Shown here one piece after another: positions 1 to 7,109 of a DNA stretch of 7,311 bases. Numbering within the stretch: position 1 is the first letter of the stretch; every line of letters starts with the position of its first letter. Made by a program: the position numbers and the translations under genes. Origin of the DNA: Nitrospirota bacterium (GTDB taxonomy: Bacteria > Nitrospirota > Nitrospiria > Nitrospirales > UBA8639); assembly GCA_020355985.1 (NCBI GenBank), contig CP070628.1, positions 868,443-875,753 of the forward strand, read 5' to 3'. The notes beneath the pieces were generated by a model, which searched no databases, was not told the DNA's origin, and saw only the letters and a program-made list of their open reading frames with translations.

Positions 1-267
1 GGTCAGCACCTCTTTTTCACTGGGGGCTCCTTCCCGACGGAAAAATCCACCAGGAATTTTTCCAGCAGCATAGAATTTCTCTTGATAATTAACCGTGAGA
101 GGGAGAAAATCTGCATCCGGCTTTAACGTCCTCGAAGCCACCGCTGTGGCCAACACAACCGTATCAGCATATGTAGCCAATATGGAGCCATCTGCCTGTT
201 TGGCCATACGACCGGTTTCTAACCGAAGCGGACGACCACCAACTTCCATTTCAACGACATGAATCAT
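1..267 (-). CDS. pnp: Polyribonucleotide nucleotidyltransferase (PNPase), N-terminal part, cut by window edge
   Basis: PNPase is a trimeric phosphorolytic 3'-5' exoribonuclease that degrades mRNA in the cytoplasm, often with RNase E or a helicase. Only the first 89 residues are present, covering the start of the first RNase PH domain; the usual protein is about 700 residues. The fragment is strongly family-like: [16 protein letters not shown] (residues 15-30), the [26 protein letters not shown] stretch (residues 54-79) and the final SEKEVLT. The ATG at 267 was chosen because an AAGG ribosome binding site lies 7 nt upstream (275-278) and the protein then starts like its homologues. An in-frame ATG at 297 would add ten residues that do not resemble the family. 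It is the last gene of the operon visible here, 181 nt after rpsO. Confidence 0.96.
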   Translation of the reverse strand, partial: MIHVVEMEVGGRPLRLETGRMAKQADGSILATYADTVVLATAVASRTLKPDADFLPLTVNYQEKFYAAGKIPGGFFRREGAPSEKEVLT

Positions 268-309
268 AATTCGACCTTTCTGATCCCCCAATTCCATTGA
301 GGGCATAAT

Positions 310-428
310 GGCATTGTTTCATGTATACTCAGCTTCGGAGTACTCACAGACTGAGAATTCTTCGGGCTCTGGGATTTCGATAGAAAACCCGCTCCTTACG
401 CCTGACATTTTTGCCGAGAAACAATGCC
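310..428 (-). promoter_or_regulatory. Structured rpsO-pnp intercistronic region with an 11-bp closing stem
   Basis: On the minus strand GGCATTGTTTC (428-418) is perfectly complementary to GAAACAATGCC (320-310), 97 nt further on. Inside this long-range stem is a hairpin at 390-371, in which GGG and UUUC pair with GAAA and CCC around one U-U mismatch and a UAUC loop. A second possible hairpin pairs GTACTC with GAGTATAC (one bulge) near 343-323, or alternatively CTCAG (355-351) with CTGAG (332-328). No U tract follows, so this is not a simple terminator. In E. coli the same rpsO-pnp spacer carries an RNase III-cleaved stem through which PNPase represses its own synthesis. Similar control here is an inference from position and fold only. 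The pnp ribosome binding site lies outside the closed domain. Confidence 0.5.
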
Positions 429-448
429 GGCTAGCGTTGATCCCAAGG

Positions 449-718
449 TTACTTTCGAATACCTAAGGCGGCAATCACCGATTGATATTTGGCCTCATCC
501 CGTCGCCGAATATAATCAAGGAGTTTTCTTCGCTTACCCACCATTTTAAGCAATCCCCGACGGGAATGATGATCTTTCTTATGCGTTTTAAAATGGTCTG
601 TCAAACTCGTGATCCGCTTGGTCAAAATCGAGATCTGGACCTCTGAAGATCCAGTGTCTCGATCGTGAATTCGTTGCGATTCAACAGCTGCCGTTTTTTC
701 TTCTTTAGTTAATGCCAT
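449..718 (-). CDS. rpsO: 30S ribosomal protein S15
   Basis: S15 binds the central domain of 16S rRNA early in 30S assembly and takes part in the intersubunit bridge to 23S rRNA. The 89-residue product matches the family's normal size and carries its signature: MALTKEEK at the start, DTGSSEVQI near residues 21-29, the rRNA-binding segment [13 protein letters not shown] (45-57) and the basic tail [12 protein letters not shown] (63-74). The residue after DTGS is Ser where Pro is more usual, a minor variant. The start ATG has a near-perfect AAGGAGG ribosome binding site 4 nt upstream (723-729), the strongest among the genes in this window, fitting a highly expressed ribosomal protein. It follows truB by 100 nt and precedes pnp. 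S15 represses its own mRNA in several bacteria; the leader here was not recognisable as any known S15-binding motif. Confidence 0.98.
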   Translation of the reverse strand: MALTKEEKTAAVESQRIHDRDTGSSEVQISILTKRITSLTDHFKTHKKDHHSRRGLLKMVGKRRKLLDYIRRRDEAKYQSVIAALGIRK

Positions 719-818
719 AACGCCTCCTTCAGAATATTCCTATAAGCTGAGTCCACAGGATTATCTTTACATGAGTAATATCAATATAAATCCGTCACCA
801 ACGACATTTCCATTTCTC
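719..818 (-). promoter_or_regulatory. truB-rpsO spacer, possible internal promoter and rpsO leader
   Basis: This 100-nt AT-rich gap is one of the longer spacers in the operon. It contains a GATAAT -10-like hexamer (765-760) with a weak TTATAT -35-like hexamer (789-784) 18 nt upstream, which would start transcription near 752 and leave a leader of about 30 nt before rpsO. Many bacteria have a separate rpsO promoter at this place, but the -35 match is poor and the call rests mainly on position and composition. The segment UCCU (near 759-756) could pair with AGGA (near 741-738). I see no terminator in the gap. Confidence 0.22.
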
Positions 819-1811
819 TTAACCTAATACTGTATCCACAACTAACGTTGGCCCACTTTGTCCTGATTGCAACAAAGGACCTTTGCCTAAAGCTAACAAT
901 GATCCACCCTTGGCTTTCACGCGAACCCGCATACCTTCACCCGGTATCGTTTGTTTGGATTTCTCATCAGCCCAGTCTACACGATTCCAAGGAATGGCAT
1001 TGCCATGACCTACTTTCCGAATATCGTCTCCATTGACTTCCACCACAGGGTACGCTTCTAAGACGCGATCCAAACTCCACCATGCTCCATCAAATTGCGA
1101 TAAATCAACCCCTTCATTGAAGGATTCCATTTCAACAGCCTGATCAAGCTGCAAGGGTCCAACCCGTCGTCGTTGCAACCATTTCAAATGACCACCGACC
1201 TTCAAGCGATCTCCGATATCAGCACACAAGGTCCGAACATACGTTCCCTTAGAACATGCAACACGGAAACTGACTTCAGGTATCGCTACTCGCTGTATTT
1301 CCAAATCATGAATCACGACGGTTTTGGGCTGGCGTTCGACCGTCTGCCCTTTTCGAGCTTTTTTATACAAGGGCTGCCCACCAACTTTAACAGCTGAATA
1401 CATCGGCGGCACTTGTGGTATCGCTCCACGAAAGACACTGAATACTGATCGAATATCGTCTTCAGACAAAAATTCGCAAGGCCTTTCTTCCAGCACCGCT
1501 CCCCACGCATCCTGGGTATCGGTCTTTTGCCCTAATTGAAGAACGGCCTCATATTCTTTATCCCAGTCCAAAAGGAATTGTGCGATTTTGGTTCCCTTTC
1601 CAATTAACACTGGCAAGACCCCTGTCGCATGCGGATCCAACGTCCCGGCATGCCCAACTTTCTGGATACCCAAAACAGTTCGAACCCGTTTTACGACATC
1701 ATGAGAAGTCCATCCATCGGGCTTATTCACAATTAAGACCCCATGATGTGACATCGGCAATCTGGTGTTCTCAATAGTTGGCTGGTCCGTACAAGGAGAA
1801 AGGAGTGTCAT
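819..1811 (-). CDS. truB: tRNA pseudouridine(55) synthase TruB
   Basis: TruB converts uridine 55 in the T-loop of tRNAs to pseudouridine and also acts as a tRNA-folding chaperone. The 330-residue product shows the family motifs in order: GVLIVNKPDGWTSHDVV (24-40), the catalytic block GHAGTLDPHATGVLP (53-67) with the nucleophilic Asp at 59, KEYEAVLQLGQKTDTQDAWG (85-104) with the conserved active-site Tyr, PQVPPMYSAVKVGG (132-145) and CSKGTYVRTLCADIG (187-201). Residues from about 255 form a C-terminal region in the position of the usual PUA-like domain. The ATG at 1811 has no strong ribosome binding site but lies 3 nt after the rbfA stop, suggesting coupled translation. An internal ATG at 1754, 19 codons in, would begin MSHHGVLIVNKP, closer to many homologues, but also lacks a clear ribosome binding site. 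Confidence 0.96.
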   Translation of the reverse strand: MTLLSPCTDQPTIENTRLPMSHHGVLIVNKPDGWTSHDVVKRVRTVLGIQKVGHAGTLDPHATGVLPVLIGKGTKIAQFLLDWDKEYEAVLQLGQKTDTQDAWGAVLEERPCEFLSEDDIRSVFSVFRGAIPQVPPMYSAVKVGGQPLYKKARKGQTVERQPKTVVIHDLEIQRVAIPEVSFRVACSKGTYVRTLCADIGDRLKVGGHLKWLQRRRVGPLQLDQAVEMESFNEGVDLSQFDGAWWSLDRVLEAYPVVEVNGDDIRKVGHGNAIPWNRVDWADEKSKQTIPGEGMRVRVKAKGGSLLALGKGPLLQSGQSGPTLVVDTVLG

Positions 1812-1814
1812 GCG

Positions 1815-2222
1815 TTACAGACCCTGTTCCCGAGGTGATGGAACAGAGGGTTCGTTTGATCCGTTGTCATTCTCATGAGGGAGGGAGTCCAGGATTGTTT
1901 CCATCCGATGAGCATATTCGGCACTCGTATCCCGATAAAACATGATTTCAGGTGTATAACGTAAATTCAGCCGTTTCCCTACTTCCCTCCGAATAAAACC
2001 CATGGCACTTTTAAGACCTGGGGCCGTTTGTTGCTCAAAATGATCTTGATCCAACGCCGTCACATAAATACGAGCAATCTTGAGGTCCGCCGTCATCTTG
2101 ACATCGGTGACTGTGACAAATTGAACCCGCGGGTCCTTGATTTTTCGGGAGAGGATTTCAGCGACTTCCATTCGAATTTGATCAGCCACCCGTGTGGCTC
2201 GACTGATTGGAGACTTTGACAT
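1815..2222 (-). CDS. rbfA: 30S ribosome-binding factor A
   Basis: RbfA is a small KH-fold protein that binds the immature 30S subunit near the 5' end of 16S rRNA and helps late maturation and cold adaptation. With the start at 2222 the product has 135 residues, within the normal range. Family features are RVADQIRMEVAEIL (11-24), KIKDPRVQFVTVTDV (27-41), the ARIYVTAL strand (50-57), GFIRREVGKRLNLRYTPEIMFYRD (75-98) and a polar tail. The ATG at 2222 is preferred because AAGAGG lies 8 nt upstream. An ATG at 2246 in the same frame adds eight residues and overlaps the DUF503 stop as ATGA, but has no ribosome binding site and gives an unfamiliar N-terminus. The stop is separated from truB by a single CGC triplet. 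Confidence 0.95.
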   Translation of the reverse strand: MSKSPISRATRVADQIRMEVAEILSRKIKDPRVQFVTVTDVKMTADLKIARIYVTALDQDHFEQQTAPGLKSAMGFIRREVGKRLNLRYTPEIMFYRDTSAEYAHRMETILDSLPHENDNGSNEPSVPSPREQGL

Positions 2223-2242
2223 GACAGCAACCTCTTGAGGCC

Positions 2243-2530
2243 TCATAACAATTCGATGCGAGACCGTAAGAGTTCGAGTGACGGATTCGCTCGTATTTCA
2301 TTGAGAACCTGATCTAACGTCTGGTTAACCCGTGCCGTCTCATTGGCAACCGACGCTATTCCCAGAATAGCTTTTTGCCAAAGATGACTTTCATCAATTT
2401 CCGCAATAGAAATATTAAAACGGTTCTGAAGTTTGGTTTTCAAACTGACAAGGATTTTTCGTTTACCTTTGAGCGATTGGGCATCGGGGAAATGTAGTTC
2501 CACCGTACACAACCCGACAATCATCCGCAT
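2243..2530 (-). CDS. DUF503 family protein (YlxP-like)
   Basis: This 95-residue protein belongs to the DUF503 family, named YlxP in Bacillus, which is usually encoded between infB and rbfA. Its biochemical role is not settled as far as I know; the neighbourhood points to ribosome assembly or translation. Recognisable parts are MIVGLCTVELHFPDAQSLKG (3-22), KRKILVSLKTKLQNRFNISIAEID (23-46), LWQKAILGIASVANE (50-64) and a C-terminal helix ending ELLRSRIELL. The ATG at 2530 has only a weak GGA-type ribosome binding site; the ATG two codons later (2524) is an equally good start for this family. It begins 27 nt after infB, and its TGA stop overlaps a possible upstream start of rbfA. Confidence 0.9.
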   Translation of the reverse strand: MRMIVGLCTVELHFPDAQSLKGKRKILVSLKTKLQNRFNISIAEIDESHLWQKAILGIASVANETARVNQTLDQVLNEIRANPSLELLRSRIELL

Positions 2531-2557
2531 TCCGTCCGTCCCGCGGTCACATCCGTC

Positions 2558-5122
2558 TTATAATTTAGTAGCCTCCTCCTCCAACACGTAGGCTTCCAAT
2601 ACATCTCCAAGCTTCAGATCATTGAAATTTTCCACTCCGATTCCACATTCATACCCCTGTTGCACCTCGCGAATATCATCCTTGAAGCGGCGCAAAGACC
2701 CAATTTTTCCTTCATACACCGTCACCTGATCTCGCACCACCCGCACTTTTGTATTTGTACGGGAGATCGTCCCATCACTAACATAACAGCCGGCAATGGT
2801 TCCCATCTTTGGAACGGAAAACAGTTGCCGAACTTCGGCATGCCCTAAAACCCGTTCCTTTATGGTAGGAGCCAACAGTCCTTCGGCAGCGGAACGAATA
2901 TCATCAAGTACATTATAAATAATGGTGTACAGCCGAATTTCTACTCCTTCACGTTCGGCAATATTCACAGCATTAGAATCAGGCCGAACGTGAAATCCAA
3001 TAATAATCGCTTTTGACGCGGCAGCGAGCAATACATCCGATTCGTTGATTCCGCCTACCCCACTGTGAATAATTTTAAGTTTCACGGTATCGGTCGAAAT
3101 CTTTTGCAGCGCATCACCCAGGGCACCTACCGAACCTTGGGTATCCGCCTTGAGAAGCACGGCCAATTCTTTGAGTTCCCCCTCTTGGGTGTCGGCATAC
3201 AAATCATCTAAGGTTCGCCGGGATGTTGCAGCAAATCCTATATCTTTTTCCTTTTGCATGCGGTCTTGGGCAATCGCTCTGGCCGCTCGCTCATCTTTCA
3301 CCACAACAAGTTGATCTCCAGCTTCTGGAACTCCTAACAGGCCGATGATCTCTACAGGTGTGGAAGGTCCAGCTTCTTTAAGACGGGCGCCTTTATCGGA
3401 TGTCAGGCCACGGACTCGACCACTTACTGACCCCACGACAAATGCCTCACCAACTTTTAAGGTTCCCCCCTGAATTAAAACTGTAGCGACAGGTCCACGC
3501 CCTTTATCTAATTTGGCTTCTAGGACCACGCCACGAGCTGAACAGGCCAAATCAGCCTTCAATTCCATAACATCCGCCTGAAGCAGCAACATATCAAGTA
3601 GGGTATCTAATCCTTGCCCTTCTTTGGCCGAAACTTCTACAAAAATCGTTTGCCCTCCCCAAGATTCCGGGAGCAGCCCATATTCAGCCAATCCTTGCTT
3701 CACCCGATCAGGATTCGAACCAGGTAAATCAATCTTATTGACGGCCACAATAATAGGCACATTCGCGGCTTGCGCGTGGTTGACCGCTTCAATTGTCTGA
3801 GGCATTGGTCCATCATCTGCGGCAACAACCAATACCACAATATCGGTCACTTGGGCCCCGCGAGCCCTCATCCCCGTAAATGCTTCATGCCCTGGTGTAT
3901 CCAAAAACGTCACGCCTCGTTCGCCGACTTTCACAAACGACGCCCCAATATGCTGAGTAATCCCGCCGGCTTCTCGATCCGTTACCTGGGTTTTTCGAAT
4001 GGCATCCAATAGAGAAGTTTTCCCATGATCAACATGCCCCATCACTGTCACAACCGGGCCTCGAGGCTCCCAGCGTTCATCGCCACGAGGCTCTAAGATT
4101 TCCTCTAATAGAGCTTCCCCTCCTTTAGGTGCGACAGCTTCAACGGCAATACCATATTCCTCAGCAATAAGAAGACCTGCTTCAAGATCCATGGGTTGAT
4201 TGAGGTTTTTCACAACATTTAAGTCCATCAGCTTTCGAATGATTTCTGTTGGCTTTTGGCCCAAAGTCTCCGCAAAATCTTTGACGGATATTCCCGCGGT
4301 GACCTTTATGACCTTTTTGCGTGGCTTGGTCGGCTCACCTACCGAAGTTGGTTGTACCTGACGAGCTCGTTCCTCACGACGAAGCGTTGGGAGTGGACGA
4401 AGATCCTGCCAGACCGCCGCATCTTCGAATCTGGCGGCAAACATTTCCTCATTTTTCAACCTCGGTCCTTTTTTAGGTTTTTTGATTTTGTCATCAGCTT
4501 GACTCTCACGACCTGAAAAAGGACCGGTTTTGTCGGCTTTTTGCCCAGCTTTCTTTTCCCGGTCAATGGGTTTATCCGAAGGGAGAACTGGTTGATCGGG
4601 CATTACAGGTTCAAGAGAAGGAAGGGCCGGAGCTTCGAGAGGGGTCTCCGGGGATGTCACTGTAACCGTTGGCTCTCCAACCTTTGGAGCATCCATTGTT
4701 GAAGGACTTACATCTTCACCAAGGACAGCATCCTCCGCACTTACTTCTACCGAAGGGAATTCCTGAGCCTCTGGAACCAGCTCTTCTTCAGTCTTTTTCT
4801 TTTTAATCAGTATGTGCTTTTTCCCAGGCTTCTTGATTTCTGGAGCCGTCGTATCAGCACCAGCCTTCCCGGAAGCAGAGGCATCTTTTTTCAGAAGTCG
4901 CCCGCCCGTTTTTTTCATTCCCAAATTACGGGCCACACTTTCTGGAGGAGAGGTTCCCTTAGGTGCGTCCACCTTGCCCTGGAGGACATCCATTGCCCAC
5001 CGGGCCGCGTCCTCTTCGACAGCATTGCTATGGGAAGTCACCTGGATACCCAATCGCACCAATTCCGGAATGAGCAGGCGACTCTCCATTCCAAGTTTCT
5101 TCGCTATCTCATGAACTCGCAT
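2558..5122 (-). CDS. infB: Translation initiation factor IF-2
   Basis: IF2 is the GTPase that delivers formyl-methionyl initiator tRNA to the 30S P site and promotes subunit joining. The 854-residue product has the full bacterial layout: an N-terminal IF2_N module ([12 protein letters not shown], 1-50), a long charged linker rich in Lys, Glu and Pro (about 55-270), a second IF2_N module ([21 protein letters not shown], 278-298), then the G domain. The GTPase motifs are intact: G1 GHVDHGKTS (362-370), G2 GGITQHIGA (386-394), G3 DTPGHEAF (408-415), G4 NKID (462-465) and G5 SAK (498-500). Domains II-IV follow, with the conserved [12 protein letters not shown] (686-697) and the C-terminal initiator-tRNA-binding part. 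The start at 5122 has AAAGGA 5 nt upstream, which overlaps the nusA stop codon and implies coupled translation. Confidence 0.98.
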   Translation of the reverse strand: MRVHEIAKKLGMESRLLIPELVRLGIQVTSHSNAVEEDAARWAMDVLQGKVDAPKGTSPPESVARNLGMKKTGGRLLKKDASASGKAGADTTAPEIKKPGKKHILIKKKKTEEELVPEAQEFPSVEVSAEDAVLGEDVSPSTMDAPKVGEPTVTVTSPETPLEAPALPSLEPVMPDQPVLPSDKPIDREKKAGQKADKTGPFSGRESQADDKIKKPKKGPRLKNEEMFAARFEDAAVWQDLRPLPTLRREERARQVQPTSVGEPTKPRKKVIKVTAGISVKDFAETLGQKPTEIIRKLMDLNVVKNLNQPMDLEAGLLIAEEYGIAVEAVAPKGGEALLEEILEPRGDERWEPRGPVVTVMGHVDHGKTSLLDAIRKTQVTDREAGGITQHIGASFVKVGERGVTFLDTPGHEAFTGMRARGAQVTDIVVLVVAADDGPMPQTIEAVNHAQAANVPIIVAVNKIDLPGSNPDRVKQGLAEYGLLPESWGGQTIFVEVSAKEGQGLDTLLDMLLLQADVMELKADLACSARGVVLEAKLDKGRGPVATVLIQGGTLKVGEAFVVGSVSGRVRGLTSDKGARLKEAGPSTPVEIIGLLGVPEAGDQLVVVKDERAARAIAQDRMQKEKDIGFAATSRRTLDDLYADTQEGELKELAVLLKADTQGSVGALGDALQKISTDTVKLKIIHSGVGGINESDVLLAAASKAIIIGFHVRPDSNAVNIAEREGVEIRLYTIIYNVLDDIRSAAEGLLAPTIKERVLGHAEVRQLFSVPKMGTIAGCYVSDGTISRTNTKVRVVRDQVTVYEGKIGSLRRFKDDIREVQQGYECGIGVENFNDLKLGDVLEAYVLEEEATKL

Positions 5123-5131
5123 GCATGTCCT

Positions 5132-6343
5132 TTACGATGACGGAGATTCCTCCTGAGCTGACTCTTCGGTGGTCTCCAGCTTAGATTCATCGCTGGCTCC
5201 CTCATCAGATTTTCCAACCTCTTCTTCCCCTACCTTCTCTTCCACAGCAATATTTGCGGTCTCTTCAGCCAACGCCGCTTTAATCTCCTGATCCCGCTCC
5301 AATTTTTCTTTTTCATATTCAGTAGAACTAATAATGTCAATTTTCCAACCTGTCAGCTTAGCGGCTAATCGAACATTTTGGCCATTTTTCCCAATGGCTA
5401 AAGAAAGCTGGGAATCCGCAACAACAACAAGCGCCGATTTTTTTTGCTCATCAATGCCGACTTTTTCAATAGAGGCCGGATTCAACGCCTCCCCTATAAA
5501 CACTCGCGGATCATCCGTCCAAGGAATGATATCAATTTTCTCACCCCGCAATTCACGGACAATTGCCTGTACTCGGGAACCTTTAACCCCCACACAAGCG
5601 CCAACAGGATCCACCGCCTTATCTCGTGAAGCCACAGAGATTTTCGTTCGATCTCCCGGTTCACGAACCACACCCTTAATCTCCACAATTTTTTCAGAAA
5701 TTTCAGGCACCTCTAAACCAAACAATTTCACCACGAAATGCGGGTGGGCACGGGACAAAATCACCTGCACATCCTTTGGTGTTCGACGAACCTCTAAGAG
5801 TAAGGCTCGAACCCGGTCTCCTCGACGATGGGTCTCACGAGGTATCTGCTCCTGAACGGGCAACAGTGCCTCTGTTTTCCCAATATCTACCAGATAATTA
5901 CGCCGTTCTTGGCCTAAAATGACCCCATGCACTAATTCGCCTTCTTTTTTGGAAAACTCATGTTCAATGGACTCCCATTCCGCTTCACGAACTTTCTGAC
6001 AGATGACCTGCTTGGCTGCCTGTGCTGCGATTCGTCCAAAATCATCCATATCAAGGAGGGACCCAATTTCATCACCCATCTCGGCTTCATCATCAATTTT
6101 CCTGGCTTCTTCTAAGGATATTTCCGTCTTGGCGTCAACGACATTCTCGGAAATGGTTTTCTTGCTCACAATTGAAATTTCACCGGTGTCCGTATCAATG
6201 TCAACCTGAATATTATCTCCCTGGCCGAATCGCTTTTTTGCCGCAGTCAACAGAGCCGATTCCAAAGCGGCAAGGACTTTCTCCTTCTCAATACCTTTTT
6301 CGCGACCAAGTTGATCAATAACCGACATGAGTTCGCTTTTCAT
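5132..6343 (-). CDS. nusA: Transcription termination/antitermination factor NusA
   Basis: NusA binds RNA polymerase and nascent RNA, prolongs pauses, strengthens intrinsic terminators and takes part in antitermination. With the ATG at 6343 it has 403 residues: the polymerase-binding N-terminal domain (1-125, with VLAALESALLTAAKKRFG), an S1 domain (about 137-200), KH1 with GVKGSRV (252-258) in the hallmark block VASRDKAVDPVGACVG, and KH2 with GKNGQNV (318-324). After residue 345 comes only a low-complexity acidic tail rich in Glu and Ser; the paired acidic repeats of E. coli NusA are absent, as in many other bacteria. The start was chosen for GAGGA 6 nt upstream (6350-6354) and a family-like MKSELMSVIDQL beginning; a TTG at 6379 would add 12 atypical residues. 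It may regulate its own operon through the leader terminator. Confidence 0.97.
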   Translation of the reverse strand: MKSELMSVIDQLGREKGIEKEKVLAALESALLTAAKKRFGQGDNIQVDIDTDTGEISIVSKKTISENVVDAKTEISLEEARKIDDEAEMGDEIGSLLDMDDFGRIAAQAAKQVICQKVREAEWESIEHEFSKKEGELVHGVILGQERRNYLVDIGKTEALLPVQEQIPRETHRRGDRVRALLLEVRRTPKDVQVILSRAHPHFVVKLFGLEVPEISEKIVEIKGVVREPGDRTKISVASRDKAVDPVGACVGVKGSRVQAIVRELRGEKIDIIPWTDDPRVFIGEALNPASIEKVGIDEQKKSALVVVADSQLSLAIGKNGQNVRLAAKLTGWKIDIISSTEYEKEKLERDQEIKAALAEETANIAVEEKVGEEEVGKSDEGASDESKLETTEESAQEESPSS

Positions 6344-6412
6344 GATTGTTCCTCGCAACACTTCATAAGAAGCCTCCAACAGGCTAGGCTGATTGCACCA
6401 TCCATAGGAATG

Positions 6413-6895
6413 CTAGAATTCTATCTCGATCCTTGCCTTGACAATCTCATCCCAAGTAACAAAGCGCTCTAAAAGAGCTTTACTTCGATCATCTACTAAC
6501 TGCAATCCCGTATCGGTCACGGCTATTAATCGTCCGATCACGACGGCATTCTTCTCCGTATCATTTTGCAAGGTCACGCGAAGCCGTTGACCTTGAACTC
6601 GTTGAAAGTCTTTGGGATCCTTTAGAGGTCGGTCTAATCCTGGTGACGACACTTCAAAGCGACAAGTTGGCCCTGATGGTTGAGTAATTTCCCATGTTCG
6701 ACGAAGAGACTGGTGAAATTGCTCACAATCTGTAATACCAACGCCTCCATCTTTATCAAGCGTCAAACGGACCAAGGGATTGGTTGGTTTCCCGATACAT
6801 TCCAAGTCAAGAATTTCGACACCCAAAGCCTTTGCAATGGGATCACCCACCTGACGAATAGCTTGAATAAGATTCTCAGTTATCAGGGCCACCAT
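6413..6895 (-). CDS. rimP: Ribosome maturation factor RimP
   Basis: RimP assists 30S assembly, acting before the S12 and S19 proteins join. With the ATG at 6895 the product has 160 residues, near the usual size. It shows the two-domain pattern: an N-terminal alpha/beta domain with LGVEILDLECIG (24-35), RLTLDKDGGVGITDCEQFHQSLRR (43-66) and the hallmark EVSSPGLDRPL (81-91), then an SH3-like barrel (about 100-160). The start is preferred because AGGGAG lies 3 nt upstream (6899-6904). The same frame stays open to a TTG at 6958 and an ATG at 6919, but the extra residues are unlike the family and the longer frame reads through a terminator hairpin. It is the first gene of the operon, 69 nt before nusA. 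Confidence 0.95.
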   Translation of the reverse strand: MVALITENLIQAIRQVGDPIAKALGVEILDLECIGKPTNPLVRLTLDKDGGVGITDCEQFHQSLRRTWEITQPSGPTCRFEVSSPGLDRPLKDPKDFQRVQGQRLRVTLQNDTEKNAVVIGRLIAVTDTGLQLVDDRSKALLERFVTWDEIVKARIEIEF

Positions 6896-6930
6896 AAACT
6901 CCCTATGGATAGCGGCCATAGCTAAAGACC

Positions 6931-6955
6931 AAAAAAAAGTGGGCTCACGCCCACT
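6931..6955 (-). terminator. Intrinsic terminator in the rimP leader (probable attenuator)
   Basis: On the minus strand a perfect 7-bp stem AGTGGGC/GCCCACT (6955-6949 with 6944-6938) encloses a GTGA loop, which is a stable GNRA tetraloop in RNA, and is followed at once by a run of T residues (6937-6931). On the plus strand the same hairpin has the A run in front of it and so would not terminate. No minus-strand gene long enough to be the terminator's source lies upstream, because the next gene is divergent. The terminator therefore sits between the operon's promoter region and the rimP ribosome binding site, 35 nt before the rimP start, where it can only limit entry into the operon. B. subtilis nusA is known to be controlled by NusA-stimulated termination in its leader; the same here is inference. 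Confidence 0.82.
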
Positions 6956-6981
6956 CAACTCAAACCCACCCTAGCACTTTC

Positions 6982-7014
6982 CTATTTCAAAGGCAAGATA
7001 TCGCCAGGGCCCAT
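6982..7014 (-). CDS. Possible 10-codon leader peptide upstream of rimP
   Basis: A short frame reads MGPGDILPLK and ends in TAG. Its ATG has a near-ideal GGAGGA ribosome binding site 7 nt upstream (7022-7027), a better site than that of several confirmed genes in the operon. It ends 26 nt before the terminator hairpin. A small RNA hairpin (GGCGA/UUGCC with a UAUC loop, 7005-6992) lies inside it. Such an arrangement could couple leader translation to termination, but the codons show no run of a single amino acid that would identify a sensed metabolite. A frame this short with a good site can occur by chance, so only conservation or ribosome profiling could establish it. Confidence 0.3.
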   Translation of the reverse strand: MGPGDILPLK

Positions 7015-7071
7015 CACCTATTCCTCCAGCCCGACATCGCTTAAAAGCCACACGGGTTGAAGAGGCCTACA

Positions 7072-7100
7072 TAGGCATAAGATTAACCCCATGATAGACT
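7072..7100 (+). promoter_or_regulatory. Weak candidate promoter for the divergent ATPase gene
   Basis: On the plus strand TAGGCA (7072-7077) and TAGACT (7095-7100) are 17 nt apart, each with four of six matches to sigma-70 boxes, and the -10 is preceded by TGA, giving the TGN of an extended -10 element. This would start transcription near 7107 and overlap the candidate promoter of the opposite operon, so the two directions might compete. Support is from pattern only. Confidence 0.2.
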
Positions 7101-7109
7101 ATTTGTCAT
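7082..7109 (-). promoter_or_regulatory. Candidate promoter for the rimP-nusA-infB operon
   Basis: On the minus strand ATGACA (7109-7104, five of six matches to the sigma-70 -35 box) is followed after 16 nt by GTTAAT (7087-7082, four of six matches to the -10 box). Transcription would begin near 7075, giving a leader of about 180 nt that contains the 10-codon frame and the terminator. Other weak matches exist closer to rimP, for example TTGCCT with TAGGGT and a TG extension, so the assignment is tentative. Confidence 0.3.

Noticed and set aside
319..408. A 29-codon minus-strand frame inside the rpsO-pnp spacer, in phase with pnp
   Set aside because: It has no ribosome binding site, ends before pnp, and sits within the predicted structured RNA; it is more likely chance openness.
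413..431. GCCG/CGGC hairpin just after the rpsO stop as a terminator
   Set aside because: The stem is 4 bp with a large loop, and on the minus strand it is followed by A residues, not a U tract.
4812..5140. Two overlapping plus-strand open frames opposite the start of infB
   Set aside because: They overlap each other in different frames and are antisense to the conserved IF2 N-terminal module and charged linker; no family features or supporting signals were seen.
5334..5855. A 173-codon open frame on the plus strand opposite nusA
   Set aside because: It lies wholly antisense to the conserved S1 and KH region of nusA, gives a Ser/Thr/Pro/Arg-rich product without recognisable motifs, and is best explained as a frame shadow.
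6344..6379. N-terminal extension of nusA to a TTG at 6379
   Set aside because: The ATG at 6343 has a clear GAGGA site and gives the family-typical beginning; the extra 12 residues are not family-like.
6896..6958. N-terminal extension of rimP to TTG at 6958 or ATG at 6919
   Set aside because: The added residues do not resemble RimP, the upstream starts lack ribosome binding sites, and the longer frame covers the terminator hairpin.
7018..7092. A 24-codon minus-strand frame in the rimP leader ending just before the 10-codon frame
   Set aside because: No ribosome binding site precedes its ATG, and the candidate promoter would start transcription downstream of it.
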